A stretch of 64,000 bases of DNA from Papaver somniferum (taxonomy: Eukaryota; Streptophyta; Magnoliopsida; Ranunculales; Papaveraceae), in the NCBI RefSeq assembly GCF_003573695.1, contig NC_039362.1, positions 193,374,827-193,438,826 on the forward strand, given 5' to 3'. A program made the position numbers and the translations under genes. Below the pieces are notes generated by a model. The model was not told where the DNA came from and did no database searches. It saw only the letters and a list, made by a program, of their open reading frames with translations. Below are positions 12,490-23,039 of the stretch, piece after piece. Position 1 is the stretch's first letter; every line of letters starts with the position of its first letter.

Positions 12490-13240
12490 GGGGTTATATT
12501 CGGTAGGTTGATACGCTGGGTTATCTACCTAATATATCAGGTTTAAAAATTCACCGAATGAAGGATTTATGAAAAATCTATTTTTGGGGCAACCTATAAT
12601 CGTAAGGTTGTGTAATGTACTTTGCTTCCGATTACGGATACATCCAAAACACAAACTGTGTGGTTATGGTTGGCTCGGCACCCTCAAAGCCGAACTAATT
12701 TGGCCAAGTTTGAATCTGGGACTACTTATAATCGGTAGTTTACAAGTTGGATTATCTACCGAATATAGCAGATTTCAAAATTCTCCAGATGAAGGATTTT
12801 TGGAAAAATTGTTTTTGGGGAAACCTATAATCGTAGAGTTTGGTAACCTATATTGCTTCCAATTATGGCTGCATCCAGATCACAAACCAAGTGGTTATGG
12901 TTGGCACTGCACCCTCAAAACCTATGTAGTTTGTCCAAGTTTGAATATGGGGCTACTTATAATCGGTAGGTTTAAACGTTGGATTATCTACCGAATATAG
13001 CTGATTTCAAAATTCACCAGATGAAGGATTCTTGGAAAAATTTGTTTTTGGGGCAATCTATAATCGTATGGTTTGATTACCTGCAATGCTTCCGATTATA
13101 GCTGCATCCAAAAAACAAACCAAGTGGTTATGGTCGGCTCTGCACCCTCAAAACCTATGGAATTTGGCCAAGGTTGGGGCGACTTATTATAATCGGTAGG
13201 TTTATACGTTGTATTATCTACCGATTATAGAAGGAAATAT
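12490..13240. repeat. Three tandem copies of a ~234-bp subterminal repeat
   Basis: The phrase TATAATCGTA(A/G/T)G recurs near 12595, 12826 and 13060. The ACC(C)TCAAA, TATAATCGGTAG and TTATCTACC blocks recur at the same spacing. Copies differ at many positions. An open frame runs across two copies (12569-13000), but it follows the repeat and shows no protein family. Confidence 0.65.
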
Positions 13241-13313
13241 TAACCGAAATATGCACACCCTAATCGGTAGCTAGTTATTTAAGTTAACCTACCGATTAAG
13301 GTGTTGGCTACCG

Positions 13314-13444
13314 ATTATGTAAGGGCATAGCTGCCATTTCGAAAAGTCGGAGATAACGGGTAGCTTAGATTTACGTTTGGGTGACTTTTTTTTGTCTTTT
13401 TGTGTCTCCCCTAATTCTTTTTGGGTCGCCCCTAAAAATGCCAG
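13314..13444 (-). repeat. Right terminal inverted repeat of the Mutator-like element
   Basis: The inverted partner of 430-548. The inner block ATTATGTAAGGGC and the outer block CTAAAAATGCCAG are the complements of the left-end blocks. The A-run and T just outside (13445-13451) echo the A-run before the left end. Confidence 0.65.
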
Positions 13445-14086
13445 AAAAAATGTAAGAAAAAAAGTATATATATATATATATAATACAAAACAACATAGAT
13501 TTTTTGATCTTTGGACGGTCGAATAACATTTGGAGAGACAAACAGGTGATCTGACCATCTCAGTCTCATCCCAGCCAAAGACATCTAGCAGCTGTGGTGT
13601 TTGTAACCTCCATTCATAGTGAAGATATTCATTACGAAGATATTAATAAACTGAAAAACTAAAAGCGCCATGTAGAAAAAACTGAAAAAATAAATGTCAT
13701 TCGTTATCTTTAAAAACACAAATAATCCAGCCTTTACCAACCTGCAAAATACATTATTCTTTTAAAAATTAATATTTTTTTCTAATCATACCCATTGTGT
13801 AAAGGGAAGAATCAAAAAATACAAATAATAATTTTATTAAGAAAAAGGTTGAGGAACTGCGTGGCCACTCACGACGCGAACTATAAATTCGGCACGACGC
13901 GAACTATAAAATCGGCAGCTCTCTGTTTCATAGACTAGGTATTATTATTCAGAAAGGCGTTGGGACCTAGCAGGTTGTTAGTGCCAACACTCCAAGTGTA
14001 AACTTCTGACTTGATTTGGTTTTCCTTAGTAAAATCCCATTGTGGCATCCTACCTGTCCTGCTATCTTTCCATCAAATCTACTGCA

Positions 14087-14135
<49 letters not shown>

Positions 14136-14770
14136 AACTCAAAGAAAGAAAAAACAAAAAAAAGAAGAGAGGAAAGATTCCTAAACAGCACAGAAAAAAG
14201 TAGGCCAAACTCCCAAAAAAAAACAAAACTGATCAAGCAATAGAAACTTGTGAGCTTCCCAAACAAGGGTTATCACCTGAAAAGGAAGGATGAAACTTAT
14301 GGACAAGGGTTAGAAACATTTTCTATCATCCTTATTAAGATCGATCTCCGACTCTTGATCATATGCTAACATTAAAATCGAACTGCCTGTCATGATGTCT
14401 TTCCATCAAATCTACTACACAAACAAAAAAGAAAGAAGCTGAACTCAAAAAAAGAATAAAAAAACAAAAAAAAAAAAGAGAGAATACTGAACAACACAAA
14501 CTATATTGCAAATCTAGAATCAATTTATTTTTTTCGGAATTCTGGATACGTGTATTTTTATTTTTTTTTTGCCAAAATTTCCCTTTTACACACTAAGAAG
14601 AATGCAGCGGATATTGCCCTTTTTCACGCTGCATGAGACTGAAACTTATGAGTAATTAAAGAAGGAAACTTATGAGCAATTCTGGAATCAATTTTTGCAC
14701 CATCAGAATATTTCCCTTTTTTAGCTCCATCGAGTAATTGCACATGCAAAAGAAAAGAAACGTCCCTAAC
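13445..14770. repeat. Low-complexity intergenic DNA with duplicated A-rich segment
   Basis: Contains a TA run (about 13466-13482) and a doubled phrase GACGCGAACTATAAA near 13874-13910. It has a poly-A tract (about 14087-14131) and a duplication: CTTTCCATCAAATCTACT(G/A)CAC followed by an A-rich stretch occurs at about 14067-14185 and again at about 14399-14500. No gene is seen; open frames here are poly-A/poly-T artefacts. Confidence 0.6.
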
Positions 14771-17480
14771 TATAAAGGCCTCTGTAACAGGTTGATGTGA
14801 TTTTCAACTGAGTTGTAGTTATAGGTTCGTTGAGACTTGTGAAAGAAATAGATTTTAGAATTGTAAAACTCAAAAATAAAGAAAACTTAATGTAAAAAGT
14901 GATTTCAAGAATTAAAAATGGACTAAGGCTCCGGATTCCACTATTCCTTCTAGTTGATTGGTTTACAACAATATTTCTGAAATTATTATCAAGCTCTTTT
15001 TTTCGTTAATTCACTATTAGTCTATAAGGTGTCCAAATATTAAATTGTAATCCCTAAGCATGAATTATCAAAGAATTGATTCTAAGCATAACACATCGAA
15101 TTCATTCACAACTAATTAAGAAAACCAATTTTATCTTTATGTTGATCCTAGTGAATTAAATAAAATAAATAATTAAGGAAATTATAAAAGAAATTACCAA
15201 TCAAGCATGAATGAATAGTTTCCTCCTTTGCCTCAGTCACCGGGTAATTTAGCAGCTCATCATGGTGAAAACCATCTCTAATAATTTATTAGTGCTCAAA
15301 AAATGATTCACAAGTGATGAAATGGGAGGAATAATAATTAAATCCGGGTTTGTAACAATTATATTTGTTACAAACCAACAGTTGCAAAGAACGATAATAG
15401 TAAACTATCACTGACACTGTATCTTATACGACTGTCAAATATGTGTCGCAATCAATGTAGCAATTACGACTGCTCCCTGTGGTCTTATGTTCTTCATATG
15501 TTCTTCAATGGCAGCAGCAGCAATTCTCTCAAACTTACATTTCTTTGCTCTAGTCTCTCCCCAATCACTCCGTCCATTTGTATCCTTCCCAGAATCCTAT
15601 TTATATACCACCTGAACCTTACAATAACTCCCAAGAAATCTTCATTCATGAAATATATCCTCGGGAATATTTTCTTTCCCCTTTCACCTTTTACGCATCT
15701 CATTTTGATTCTCCCTTGTATTTTGTTGCATCTACACAATCCAACTCGCTTACAGATTGAGTCAAACTGGTGCGGGAACACACCAATCTTCGAATGATAG
15801 CGTAGAAATCCCAAGAGTATCTCGGTTTAATATTCATGCTCTGTTTTATTGCAGATCAACGAAATCTCCCTTTTTTGTGGAAATAACACAACTACCTTCC
15901 CTGTTTGACTGAAACAGGTCATTACCGATCAATATCGACGAAGAAATCAAATAATATCTCGTCCAAATCTTCTTCAGCAAATTACGCAGTTGAAAAGTAT
16001 ATTTTCTTGCCAAACTGAAATTCATTCAAAGAAGAAGCTTTCCCCCTATCTAGAGTAGAGGTGCTTATAGCAGTTGGCGCCCTGGGATGTGTATAGTAAA
16101 GAAGGTGGCCCTTATCGAAAGAGGTGTCCCTTAGTAATTGAGTACCCCTTATCCAAGAGTGAGGGTCTGAATAACACGTGTCCTCCGGGTGCCAAAATCT
16201 TTTCGAGCCGAATTTTCCAACAAAGTTTATTTCCTAAAAATACCTACAAACACATAAAACACCATAATAAGTACAAAATCGAGCACTAACAATAGAAACA
16301 CTGAGGACAATTCGACATAAAAATGTGTCTATAAAATACCTCCAAACTTATTATTTGCTAGTCCTCGAGCAAAAATAATCTAGAAAATAAAATGACTACA
16401 CTTAGCACGTGCAACAAGCCGTTAAACCGCTAGGTGGCCCTAGCGGAAGAGTGTTGTCTCCGGAGGGTTTACCAGAGGTGTACCCACAAAACCTTTACTC
16501 CAGACCCTAGCTATCTAAGCAGAACCTTGGAAGGAACTAAAGAATCTCCTTGGTTGGCATACTCTCATTGACTACAAGAGGAAGTACCCTGATGCGAAAT
16601 TTCAATTGTTGTACACGATTTTGCACTCAACATACTAAAATTCATATATAAGTGACAGAGCTCTACTCAGATATTTTCTGGACATCATAACCGGAGTCAA
16701 CCAATCACATGGAAAGATTAAGAAGATGGATAAAGAGAAAAAATCGATGGTTTAAAGTGAACAGTGTTTCCCATATTTGTCTGAAGGCCTCTACCAAGAT
16801 GAACCTATCCTAATGGACTGAGATGCCGGTCTGACTAATATCAACACAACTTGCATATACAAGGGCACCAGTGGTCGATAAACCTAACTCTAGGTCAACA
16901 CAACTGGCATATACAAGGGCACCAGTGGTCGACTTTATTGAATTTATTCCGGTTGTTCTGATGGTCTGGTCTCAATTTATTTATTTATTTTTATTTTTTG
17001 TATCTCAATCACTCTATTTCACCTAGCAATGGTAACAACTTGAATCGTGTGCCCCACTAAATCACTTAAGAAATAAAAACATAAGGGATTAGGATTCAAC
17101 GAGATATGGCGAAACTACCATTTTTTTTTTAATTCTAACACCTGAGCTCTGTGCTTTTATGAATAGACTCTTTAGATGTTTTCATCTAATCATATTGGTT
17201 CCTCAACTCCTACCACCAAGATGTTCCCATCCACTTAGATCGGTTAGGCCAACCTTAATAAACATCAATTTCTAGGCTCTGGAGTTTATTTATTGCAACT
17301 AAAAGCTAACAAAAAGTTTCTTCCCCACCCCCAAACTTAAATCTAACATTGTCCTCAATGTTTCTAATGAAAGAGCAATATCAAAAAGTAAAGTAACATG
17401 AGGAATCAGTAAAGAGAGAAGTCGGAAAGATAATACCTGGGTGTAGAGAGAAATCAGAGTAACATTGTCCTCAATGTTTC
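14771..17480. mobile_element. Probable LTR-retrotransposon non-coding remnant
   Basis: A long stretch without coding domains. Phrases such as CCCCAAACTTAAATCTAACA with TTGTCCTCAATGTTTC (about 17331-17367), CTAGTCCTCGAGCAA (about 16360) and a promoter-like AT-rich segment resemble the non-coding region beside the LTR of plant Athila-like Ty3/gypsy elements. A 35-bp phrase containing GCATATACAAGGGCACCAG is repeated at about 16843 and 16899. No paired LTR ends or target duplication were found, so the boundaries are approximate and the family is a guess from general resemblance. Confidence 0.35.
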
Positions 17481-17489
17481 TACTATCAC

Positions 17490-18990
17490 CGATGATATAC
17501 GTTGCATGGATTGCTATCTGTCATTTGAGAAAACTAGCTAACCTACCTTGGGCCTGAATGTAATAGTCATATTACCTTAACTAAACTGGGTCATGAAATA
17601 ACACTTAGCAGTAACCCAAAACAAAAATCTTTTCCATTCAGAAATTCTTAATTAGATTTTCGGAACTTCTTTAATTTGATTCAAAACTCCCCTTACACAT
17701 CTGGATGCTAGAGAAAAGGATACATTCGTGTATTTATGGTTTAGTTTTCGTATTTAGTTTTGTGTTTCCTGTTTTAGCTTGGTCTTTGTTTGGTTTTCCA
17801 TACTTCCGATCCATACTTTTCCTATTTCCGATCTCCTCACATTTTTGTAAAATAAATTTACTTTTTCATTCTCATTTTCTCTATGTACCATCTAAAAAAA
17901 TCAAATTAATTATGACCATGACTATTACCATTTTTATTTATGTATTTCTTTAATCTCCCATTTTCATTAACCAAAATCAAACCATCTTATAAACCCTAGG
18001 TTAGATTCTTACAGAGCCGCAACCTGAAAAGCCAATAATCGTTCACTAATTTTAAGTGTAATTTTATAATTCCTCTATCGTTTTTGTTTTGATTCTACTG
18101 AGAACATTTTCAGTTTTTGTTTTGATTCTCCTAATAAATTCCAGTCCAATCTCAATCTTTCCATTTTTTTTCCTGGATTGTTACACATTTTTAACTTACT
18201 AGTCGTGGAAAATTTTCTGACGACGATAACGCATTTTTATTTTTTCCGAACTCGATGACAAAACAAAAACATACGAGTTAAGGATATCATCCATAAATGC
18301 GATATCTATATAATAACAAAACTTAAAAAAACATTAAGTTGGGTTTCCAAGTAATCATCATCTCCAAGTCATTCCACAGAAGGAGGTGGCTCAGAAACGA
18401 CATTGAGTAGCACCGAAATCCTAATATAGCTGGTGCTTTTCAAGGAGAGGTTGTTGCAAACAGGGTGATGGAACCAAAGATATCAGTGATGACGGGAAAT
18501 CGAAGCTTTCCACGACAAAGATGATGATATAGTGAAGCGCAAGTCACATCAGTTGGTTGCTGGTCGTCATTCTGAAAGTAGGGGTCTATCTGCCAATCTA
18601 ATAGAAAAGAACCAAGCAGTACTTTGCACTAGAACCCATGGTCAATAATTTAAAAGGAACAAGAACCAACGATTATCACATACAATACAATATCAATCTA
18701 AGTGTAAGGAATAATCAAAGTTAAGAACCCTTTACCAGATGGGTAAACCCTTTTAAGGAAAACGATTGTATAAACAGCAATTACAAGGAATTCGACTGTA
18801 ATTCCTTTATTTCACCATCACTATCACCGATAGCACCTATAAACGGAGATTCGTATGACGGGAAAAACATACAGTCGTCGTCGGTGGTGGTGGTGGTTGT
18901 GATGGAGAAGTTTTTGTAAATGGGGTTTTCATTGTTTAGTTGGGTGTATATAAAAAGTCAATGGTATTTAGGATTCATGAAAATTCATAG
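17490..18990. other. Upstream region of the F-box pseudogene, partly duplicated
   Basis: The part from about 17560 to 17790 matches 23090-23350 (AACTAAACTGGGTCATGAAA, GTGTATTTATGGTTTAG and TGTTTCCTGTTTTAGCTTGG are shared). The following 1.5 kb (17790-19270) has no counterpart in the second copy. It contains AT-rich DNA and a short open segment near 18531-18646 (VKRKSHQLVAGRH) that I do not recognise. No gene can be supported. Confidence 0.45.
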
Positions 18991-19010
18991 GGATGGTGCT
19001 TAGGATTATT

Positions 19011-19182
19011 TTTTTTGAAACTAGGCATAGGCCTGTCCTGCTCCTGGCAGCGTAGCCACCAGCTTACTCCTCCTGAGTAAAATCGGCCCCTTTCCCCACA
19101 GTAAGTTAGTATAATTACATGAGATCTCCAATGTTTGAGCGCAGACTCAAACTGGTGACCTCCTACTTGAGAATCAGACTCG
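19011..19182 (-). mobile_element. SINE-like element, minus orientation, 17-bp target duplication
   Basis: A 172-bp segment is bounded by a perfect 17-bp direct repeat, TGGTGCTTAGGATTATT (18994-19010 and 19183-19199). On the minus strand it ends in an A-run (TTTTTT at 19011 on +). Near its head it carries AGTTTGAGTCT, close to a pol III box B (GGTTCGANNCC). The size, A-tail and long target duplication indicate retroposition by LINE machinery. It has no coding capacity. A tRNA-derived SINE is most likely; the A box is not clear. Confidence 0.75.
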
Positions 19183-19307
19183 TGGTGCTTAGGATTATTG
19201 GGGATGGGAATTTAGATGGATGGGAAATAGGAAAAATAGGGATTGGAAATAGGGAAACCTTTTGTTTTCATATTGTTATTCCAAGCATTGTAAACCCTCA
19301 TATACAT

Positions 19308-19317
19308 CTATAAATAC
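19308..19317 (+). promoter_or_regulatory. TATA box of the F-box/LRR pseudogene
   Basis: CTATAAATAC lies about 165 bp before the ATG at 19481. The same motif in the same context is kept in the coding-less duplicate at 23393-23402. Confidence 0.55.
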
Positions 19318-19480
19318 GAGTTCTGTCTTCTAGTTTTTTTCAATTTAGAGAAACCAAGCAAGCATCACCAAAATCTGTCTCAAAATCTGTCTATCCATCT
19401 TGCCCCAAAAGCCATAAGGCACTTCTTTATTGTATACACGTGAAACATTAGTAAATCAGCACTTTGGGTTACCATTAACA

Positions 19481-20611
19481 ATGAGCTTATCAACCAATAA
19501 CAAGTACAACCATGGACTGGGTACGAACCCTAATTCAAAAGCAGTGGAAGAAGGAGCAAAAAATGATTGTGATGATGACCGTCCATGAAAAATCATTAGT
19601 ACCTCAGATTCTAACATAAACCTCCTCGGTAACTGTTTAAAATTTATATTCAAGTGCTTAAAAACCAGCGATGAACGTAATTCTTTTGGATTAACTTGTC
19701 GTCAATGGCTTCATATTCAGAACAACAATCGTAAATCCTTATGGTATTATAATAATCATGGATAACATATTAATCCAAGAATTAGTCCTGAAAATTTTCC
19801 CGTACTTCTTCGTAAGTTGCTGACTCGATTCCAACACCTTAAATATCTGTCTCTCAGGGGTTGTCCTAAGATAACAGATTTTGTCACATTCAAGTCACAA
19901 TTCTTTGTATTAAAAGTTCAATATCTGTGCGTAGATGATTTCTTTCAGTATTCAGACACCGAATTGTCTTTAATATTTTCTAGGTTCCCTAGTTTGACAC
20001 ATGTAAGCTTGATGTATTCTGGTATTACTGATAAAGGTTTAGAAGCCCTGGCAAAATGTTGTTCAGAGACAGTTGACCTCTCGGGTTCTGACTCAATTAC
20101 TGATTCAGGGATAAGTTTTCTCATAAAAAACTGCTCCAAACTGGATACACTTAGTATTAGGTTCTGCAGAAAAATAAGTGGTATTGGCTTTCTAGGGTGT
20201 CCACAGACCTTAACCAATCTTGAAGCAAAAGGATGCAGATTTATACCAGAGGGGATTAGCGCAATTGTTAGTGGTGGTGGGCTTGAATGTCTAAGTTTCT
20301 CATCAGTTAATAATGAAGAAGTTTGGATACTTTCGAAAGGTTGTCCTTTACTAAAGAAACTTGATTTGTCAAATTGTGAGGATATAGAGCTACAAGGGTG
20401 GGAAGCTATTGGCAGGAATTGCAAGAATTTGGAACACCTTTACGTGTACAGGTGCAAAAAGTTAAGTGATCTAGGGTTGGAAGCTTTGGGAAACGGGTGT
20501 GACAAGCTTTCCAAAATTTTTGTAGGCGATGAAAATAGTTGTAGCAGCTCTGGTCTTGAGATTTTCAAGAGAAAAAAACCAGATGTGATGTTCGTTATGT
20601 ATGGCGAATGA
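19481..20611 (+). pseudogene. F-box/LRR protein, FBL12-like, with two premature stops
   Basis: A single 377-codon frame from ATG 19481 to TGA 20611 is homologous to the intact gene at 55763, but has in-frame stops at 19586-19588 (TGA) and 19763-19765 (TAA). The F-box region is degraded. SFGLTCRQWLHIQ remains, where the intact gene has SFGLTCHRWLHIQ. The LRR part (from 19817) is open for 264 codons: LTRFQHLKYLSLRGC, ITDKGLEALAKCC, IPEGISAIVSGGGLECLS, GCPLLKKLDLSNC. Family members are substrate receptors of SCF ubiquitin ligases, with the F-box binding SKP1/ASK and the LRRs binding the target. Without an F-box ahead of the LRRs, no normal SCF subunit could be made. The first in-frame ATG after the second stop is near 20012, which would lose several repeats. 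Confidence 0.75.
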
Positions 20612-21270
20612 GGATAAAGATATAACTGAAGAATTACAGAAGTTTAATTCAATCTGGAGTTGGCTTTAATTCAGTTTTTCAATATGTGTGGAGGAGCTAA
20701 GAAGTGTGCGGTGCAACACAGTGTGAAATTAATTTTATGTCCTCTTTTAATCAGTTGTTGTTTTCAATTATTTCTTCCTTTAGTTTAAAATCCCCTGCAA
20801 CAATTTGAGTTTGCTATCGCTGAGAACTTTGTTTAGTTTGATATATTGCAATTTAAATATAATTTCAGTGTTTAGTTTGTCTATTTGCACGAAGATTCTT
20901 GTTCTGCAATTCAATTTTGGGTTCTAGAAACATTACTGAGCAACCAGAATTTTCTTTCAATGTACGCAATAACTTTGAGATTTTTTACTTCATAGACCTA
21001 TGGTTTGTTTCATTTTTTTATTTTTTTTATTCTTTTTTTAATATTTGAAGCATTGCTTCATTGGTTATGTTCATTGCAGCTGTTGGTCTTGTTGATATCC
21101 TCCGAATATGACTTCATCGGATCGTTTTCCATCTGGATCCAGGAATCTAACTCTGTATGCAACAAAAATAAATCTATGTAAACTGGGTGTTACGTGAATT
21201 TCATTTGGGTCGGTTGATATTAATTAATACACTTTGAAACCCTCTGCATGGAATACTCTATGAAAATATG
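20612..21270. other. 3' flank of the F-box pseudogene
   Basis: Positions 20650-20880 (TGGAGTTGG, CAATTTGAGTTTGCTAT and GAACTTTGTTTAGTTTG blocks) are repeated at 23612-23800. The rest is AT-rich with no gene visible. Confidence 0.5.
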
Positions 21271-21830
21271 CCGCTAATTAACCTTGGGACTCCTTGGTCA
21301 TAATAACTTAACTAAAGTTGTTCATGAAATAACTAGAACTTGCACTATTTCCTGTGATCAGTTTAATATTCTAATGATATTCAGAACAATAATTGTGAAC
21401 ACTTCTGGTTTCTCTATCAGAATTGGAAGTGTTATGTGTCACCTAAGCATCCAGGAAGCCTTCTCAAATATACAAAATCCCATTACCTTAACAGCAAGAG
21501 TTATGTCCATATGGCTGGCCGTTCAGTCACTACCCAAGCCAATGACAGTAGACGAGTACTGAAACCACCAATGAGATAAGTATGTACACCTTCTTGGGTT
21601 AGATGATCCTGTCATAAAAAAATGATTCATTCGGCGCGTACACTAGTGAAAAGATTCATGAAAAAAGTAAGTCTGGCAAGGGCCATTAAATCCGCGATCA
21701 TATTTAAAAATTCATTGCCGTATATCTGCAAATCTACAATTTACAGGGTGATAAATGCTATATTAATTCGATTAATGTGGCCAAATTCGAAGAATATCTT
21801 ACCATTATTTGCTGATTACGATTGAAATCT
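21271..21830. other. Third partial copy of the duplicated F-box upstream block plus unassigned sequence
   Basis: AACCTTGGGACTCCTTGGTC followed by ATAATAACTTAACTAAA at 21280-21313 matches 23083-23116 and, less well, 17545-17590. The remainder, to 21830, has no recognisable gene. Confidence 0.4.
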
Positions 21831-22640
21831 ACCATTAAAACTTCAATATTACGCCTAATAAAGTGTCTACACAGCCCTTTAAATACCCACCCATCGTTTC
21901 CTTTTACTCTTCACTCACAAAACTCCGGCAAAAAAAAAACAGCAACTCTTTTTTTGCTCTAGGTTTTTCATTGGGCTTCCATCTATTTATATCTCAGATT
22001 TTCTCTATCTCACATAACAAGAGTTCTCCCTAACTACGGGTCCTTCCGTAAATATTTTTGCTGGGTATGAATGAATTTTCCTGTGAACTAAAAGTCCTGG
22101 TTCTCTCCTCCTGATCTTCTGGGGACTGTTGCATCAGAAAGGCACGACGAGCATCCATGGGGATATCAGGGAATCAGCACATGTATGCAACAGTCACCTG
22201 ACAATCTTGATTATCAATGGCCATTGTTAATTCTGTTGTCAAAACTGTTTCCGAATCTTGTCCTTGCTTTCTGCGTCCGTCTTCTACTGGCTGATTCCCA
22301 TATATCCCTAGAGATGCTCGTCGCTGCTTTCTGATGCAACAGTCCCCTAGAGAGTTCAAGTGTCAATGGTAATTCTGTTGTTCTAAATGTTTTCGGATAT
22401 TCTCCTTGCTTTCTGTATATGTATTCTAGCTCGTAGTCTTGTGTGTTTTTGTTGCAGACTGCTCTCTGTGCGGACTGGTCATGATGATGTGGTGATTGAT
22501 AGAGAGAATCGGGCCAAGAAAGCAGACGAATAAGTACATGTTCTCCGTGTAAATTAAGCAAGCTGATCAGGCGCGAGAAGGTATTTAACAAATTCATGTT
22601 TAGCTGTTGTGTAATGTTTGGAATCCATTTTTTCATAGGG
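21831..22640 (+). pseudogene. Unidentified gene X, copy 1 (promoter and exon fragments)
   Basis: The promoter/leader from 21831 (AAAACTTCAATAT, CCTTTAAATAC, TTCACTCACAAAACTCC) matches 24800-24905 of copy 2. An exon-like segment at about 22284-22360 contains GATGCTCGTCG and TGATGCAACAGTCCCCT, matching copy 2 exon 2 (encoded there as MDARRRFLMQQSPEDLEYR). It is followed by intron-like sequence ending in GTTGCAG and an exon containing RAKKADE before a stop. Here the frame is broken: ATGATGATGTGGTGATTG stands where copy 2 has WIDYETR. An extra inverted copy of exon 2 and a direct copy of intron sequence precede it. I do not recognise the protein; the short, very basic/acidic exons give no family. 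Confidence 0.5.
22119..22356. repeat. Inverted repeat (about 60-65 bp arms, ~100-bp loop) of gene X exon 2
   Basis: Arm 1 (22119-22180) contains GGGGACTGTTGCATCAGAAA and GACGAGCATCCATGG. Arm 2 (22283-22347) carries the complement with about 10 differences, for example TTTCTGATGCAACAGTCCCC and GATGCTCGTCG. The loop (about 22181-22282) is intron-like sequence that recurs directly at 22361-22440. A transcript through this would fold into a long imperfect hairpin. Confidence 0.75.
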
Positions 22641-23039
22641 TAGTGTTGGGTGCTGATTCCTATTAATCTGACTGCATCCTGTAGCTGCTGTCGTAAGGAT
22701 CAAAGAATTATAGGTGAAACTTGTTTCTGTTGAATGAGAGCAAGCTGTAGCAAGGCCGTGCTGACATTCTGGAGCAAAGGCGTGCTTACATGAAGGTTAA
22801 TACGGGTCTGGAAGCTAACATTGATGTGCCTGTTGAGCATTCACTTGGGCGTTACTTTTCCAGCACTGCAACACATACTCTCTTTTACATTTGCCTGAGG
22901 AAAGAAAATGTATTAGATGAATTTAAACGAGAGAATGATCAGTTAGAAACTTTTTATATACTGTTAGAAATGTAACAAGAGCTTGTTATGCGATTGGTTT
23001 TACAAGGAGCTGTTAAGTTCTACTATCACCTGCAAATGA
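22641..23039. other. Spacer, no gene recognised
   Basis: A short open frame (22790-22975) shows no known motif, and no splice context supports it. The phrase GTAGCAAGGCCGTGCT is loosely echoed by GGAGCAAAGGCGTGCT 27 bp later. Confidence 0.35.

Larger units (their letters stand above)
430..13444. mobile_element. Large Mutator-like element carrying PMD and NAM-like genes, with two nested insertions
   Basis: The two ends are inverted copies of each other. From 431 the + strand reads CTGACATTTTTAGG and the reverse complement from 13444 reads CTGGCATTTTTAGG. Both continue through AGAATTAGGGG and meet again at a shared inner block GCCCTTACATAAT (left end at about 548, right end at about 13314). 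Long inverted repeats of this kind suit Mutator-like elements. The flanks share the 7-mer AAAAAAT on each side, but a clean 9-bp duplication is not visible. Inside each terminus lie hundreds of bases dense in ATCGG/CCGAT motifs. The cargo is a plant mobile domain gene on + and a small NAM-associated-like gene on -, convergent. No MURA transposase is seen, so it is probably non-autonomous. Removing the nested CACTA element and the solo LTR leaves about 6.5 kb. The inverted repeats are seen directly; the superfamily is inferred. Confidence 0.65.

Noticed and set aside
12569..13000. 143-codon plus-strand frame
   Set aside because: It spans two copies of the 234-bp subterminal repeat and repeats its own peptide. 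No family or splice context.
14016..14243. Lysine-run frame and its phenylalanine-run complement
   Set aside because: Produced by a poly-A tract within a duplicated low-complexity segment.
15441..15814. Overlapping frames of about 106-118 codons on both strands
   Set aside because: No recognisable domain on either strand and no neighbours supporting a gene. They lie in probable retrotransposon non-coding DNA.
19817..20611. The LRR-only frame as a separate intact gene
   Set aside because: It begins at TTG, not ATG, and upstream in the same frame lies recognisable F-box coding with two stops. It is the open tail of a pseudogene.
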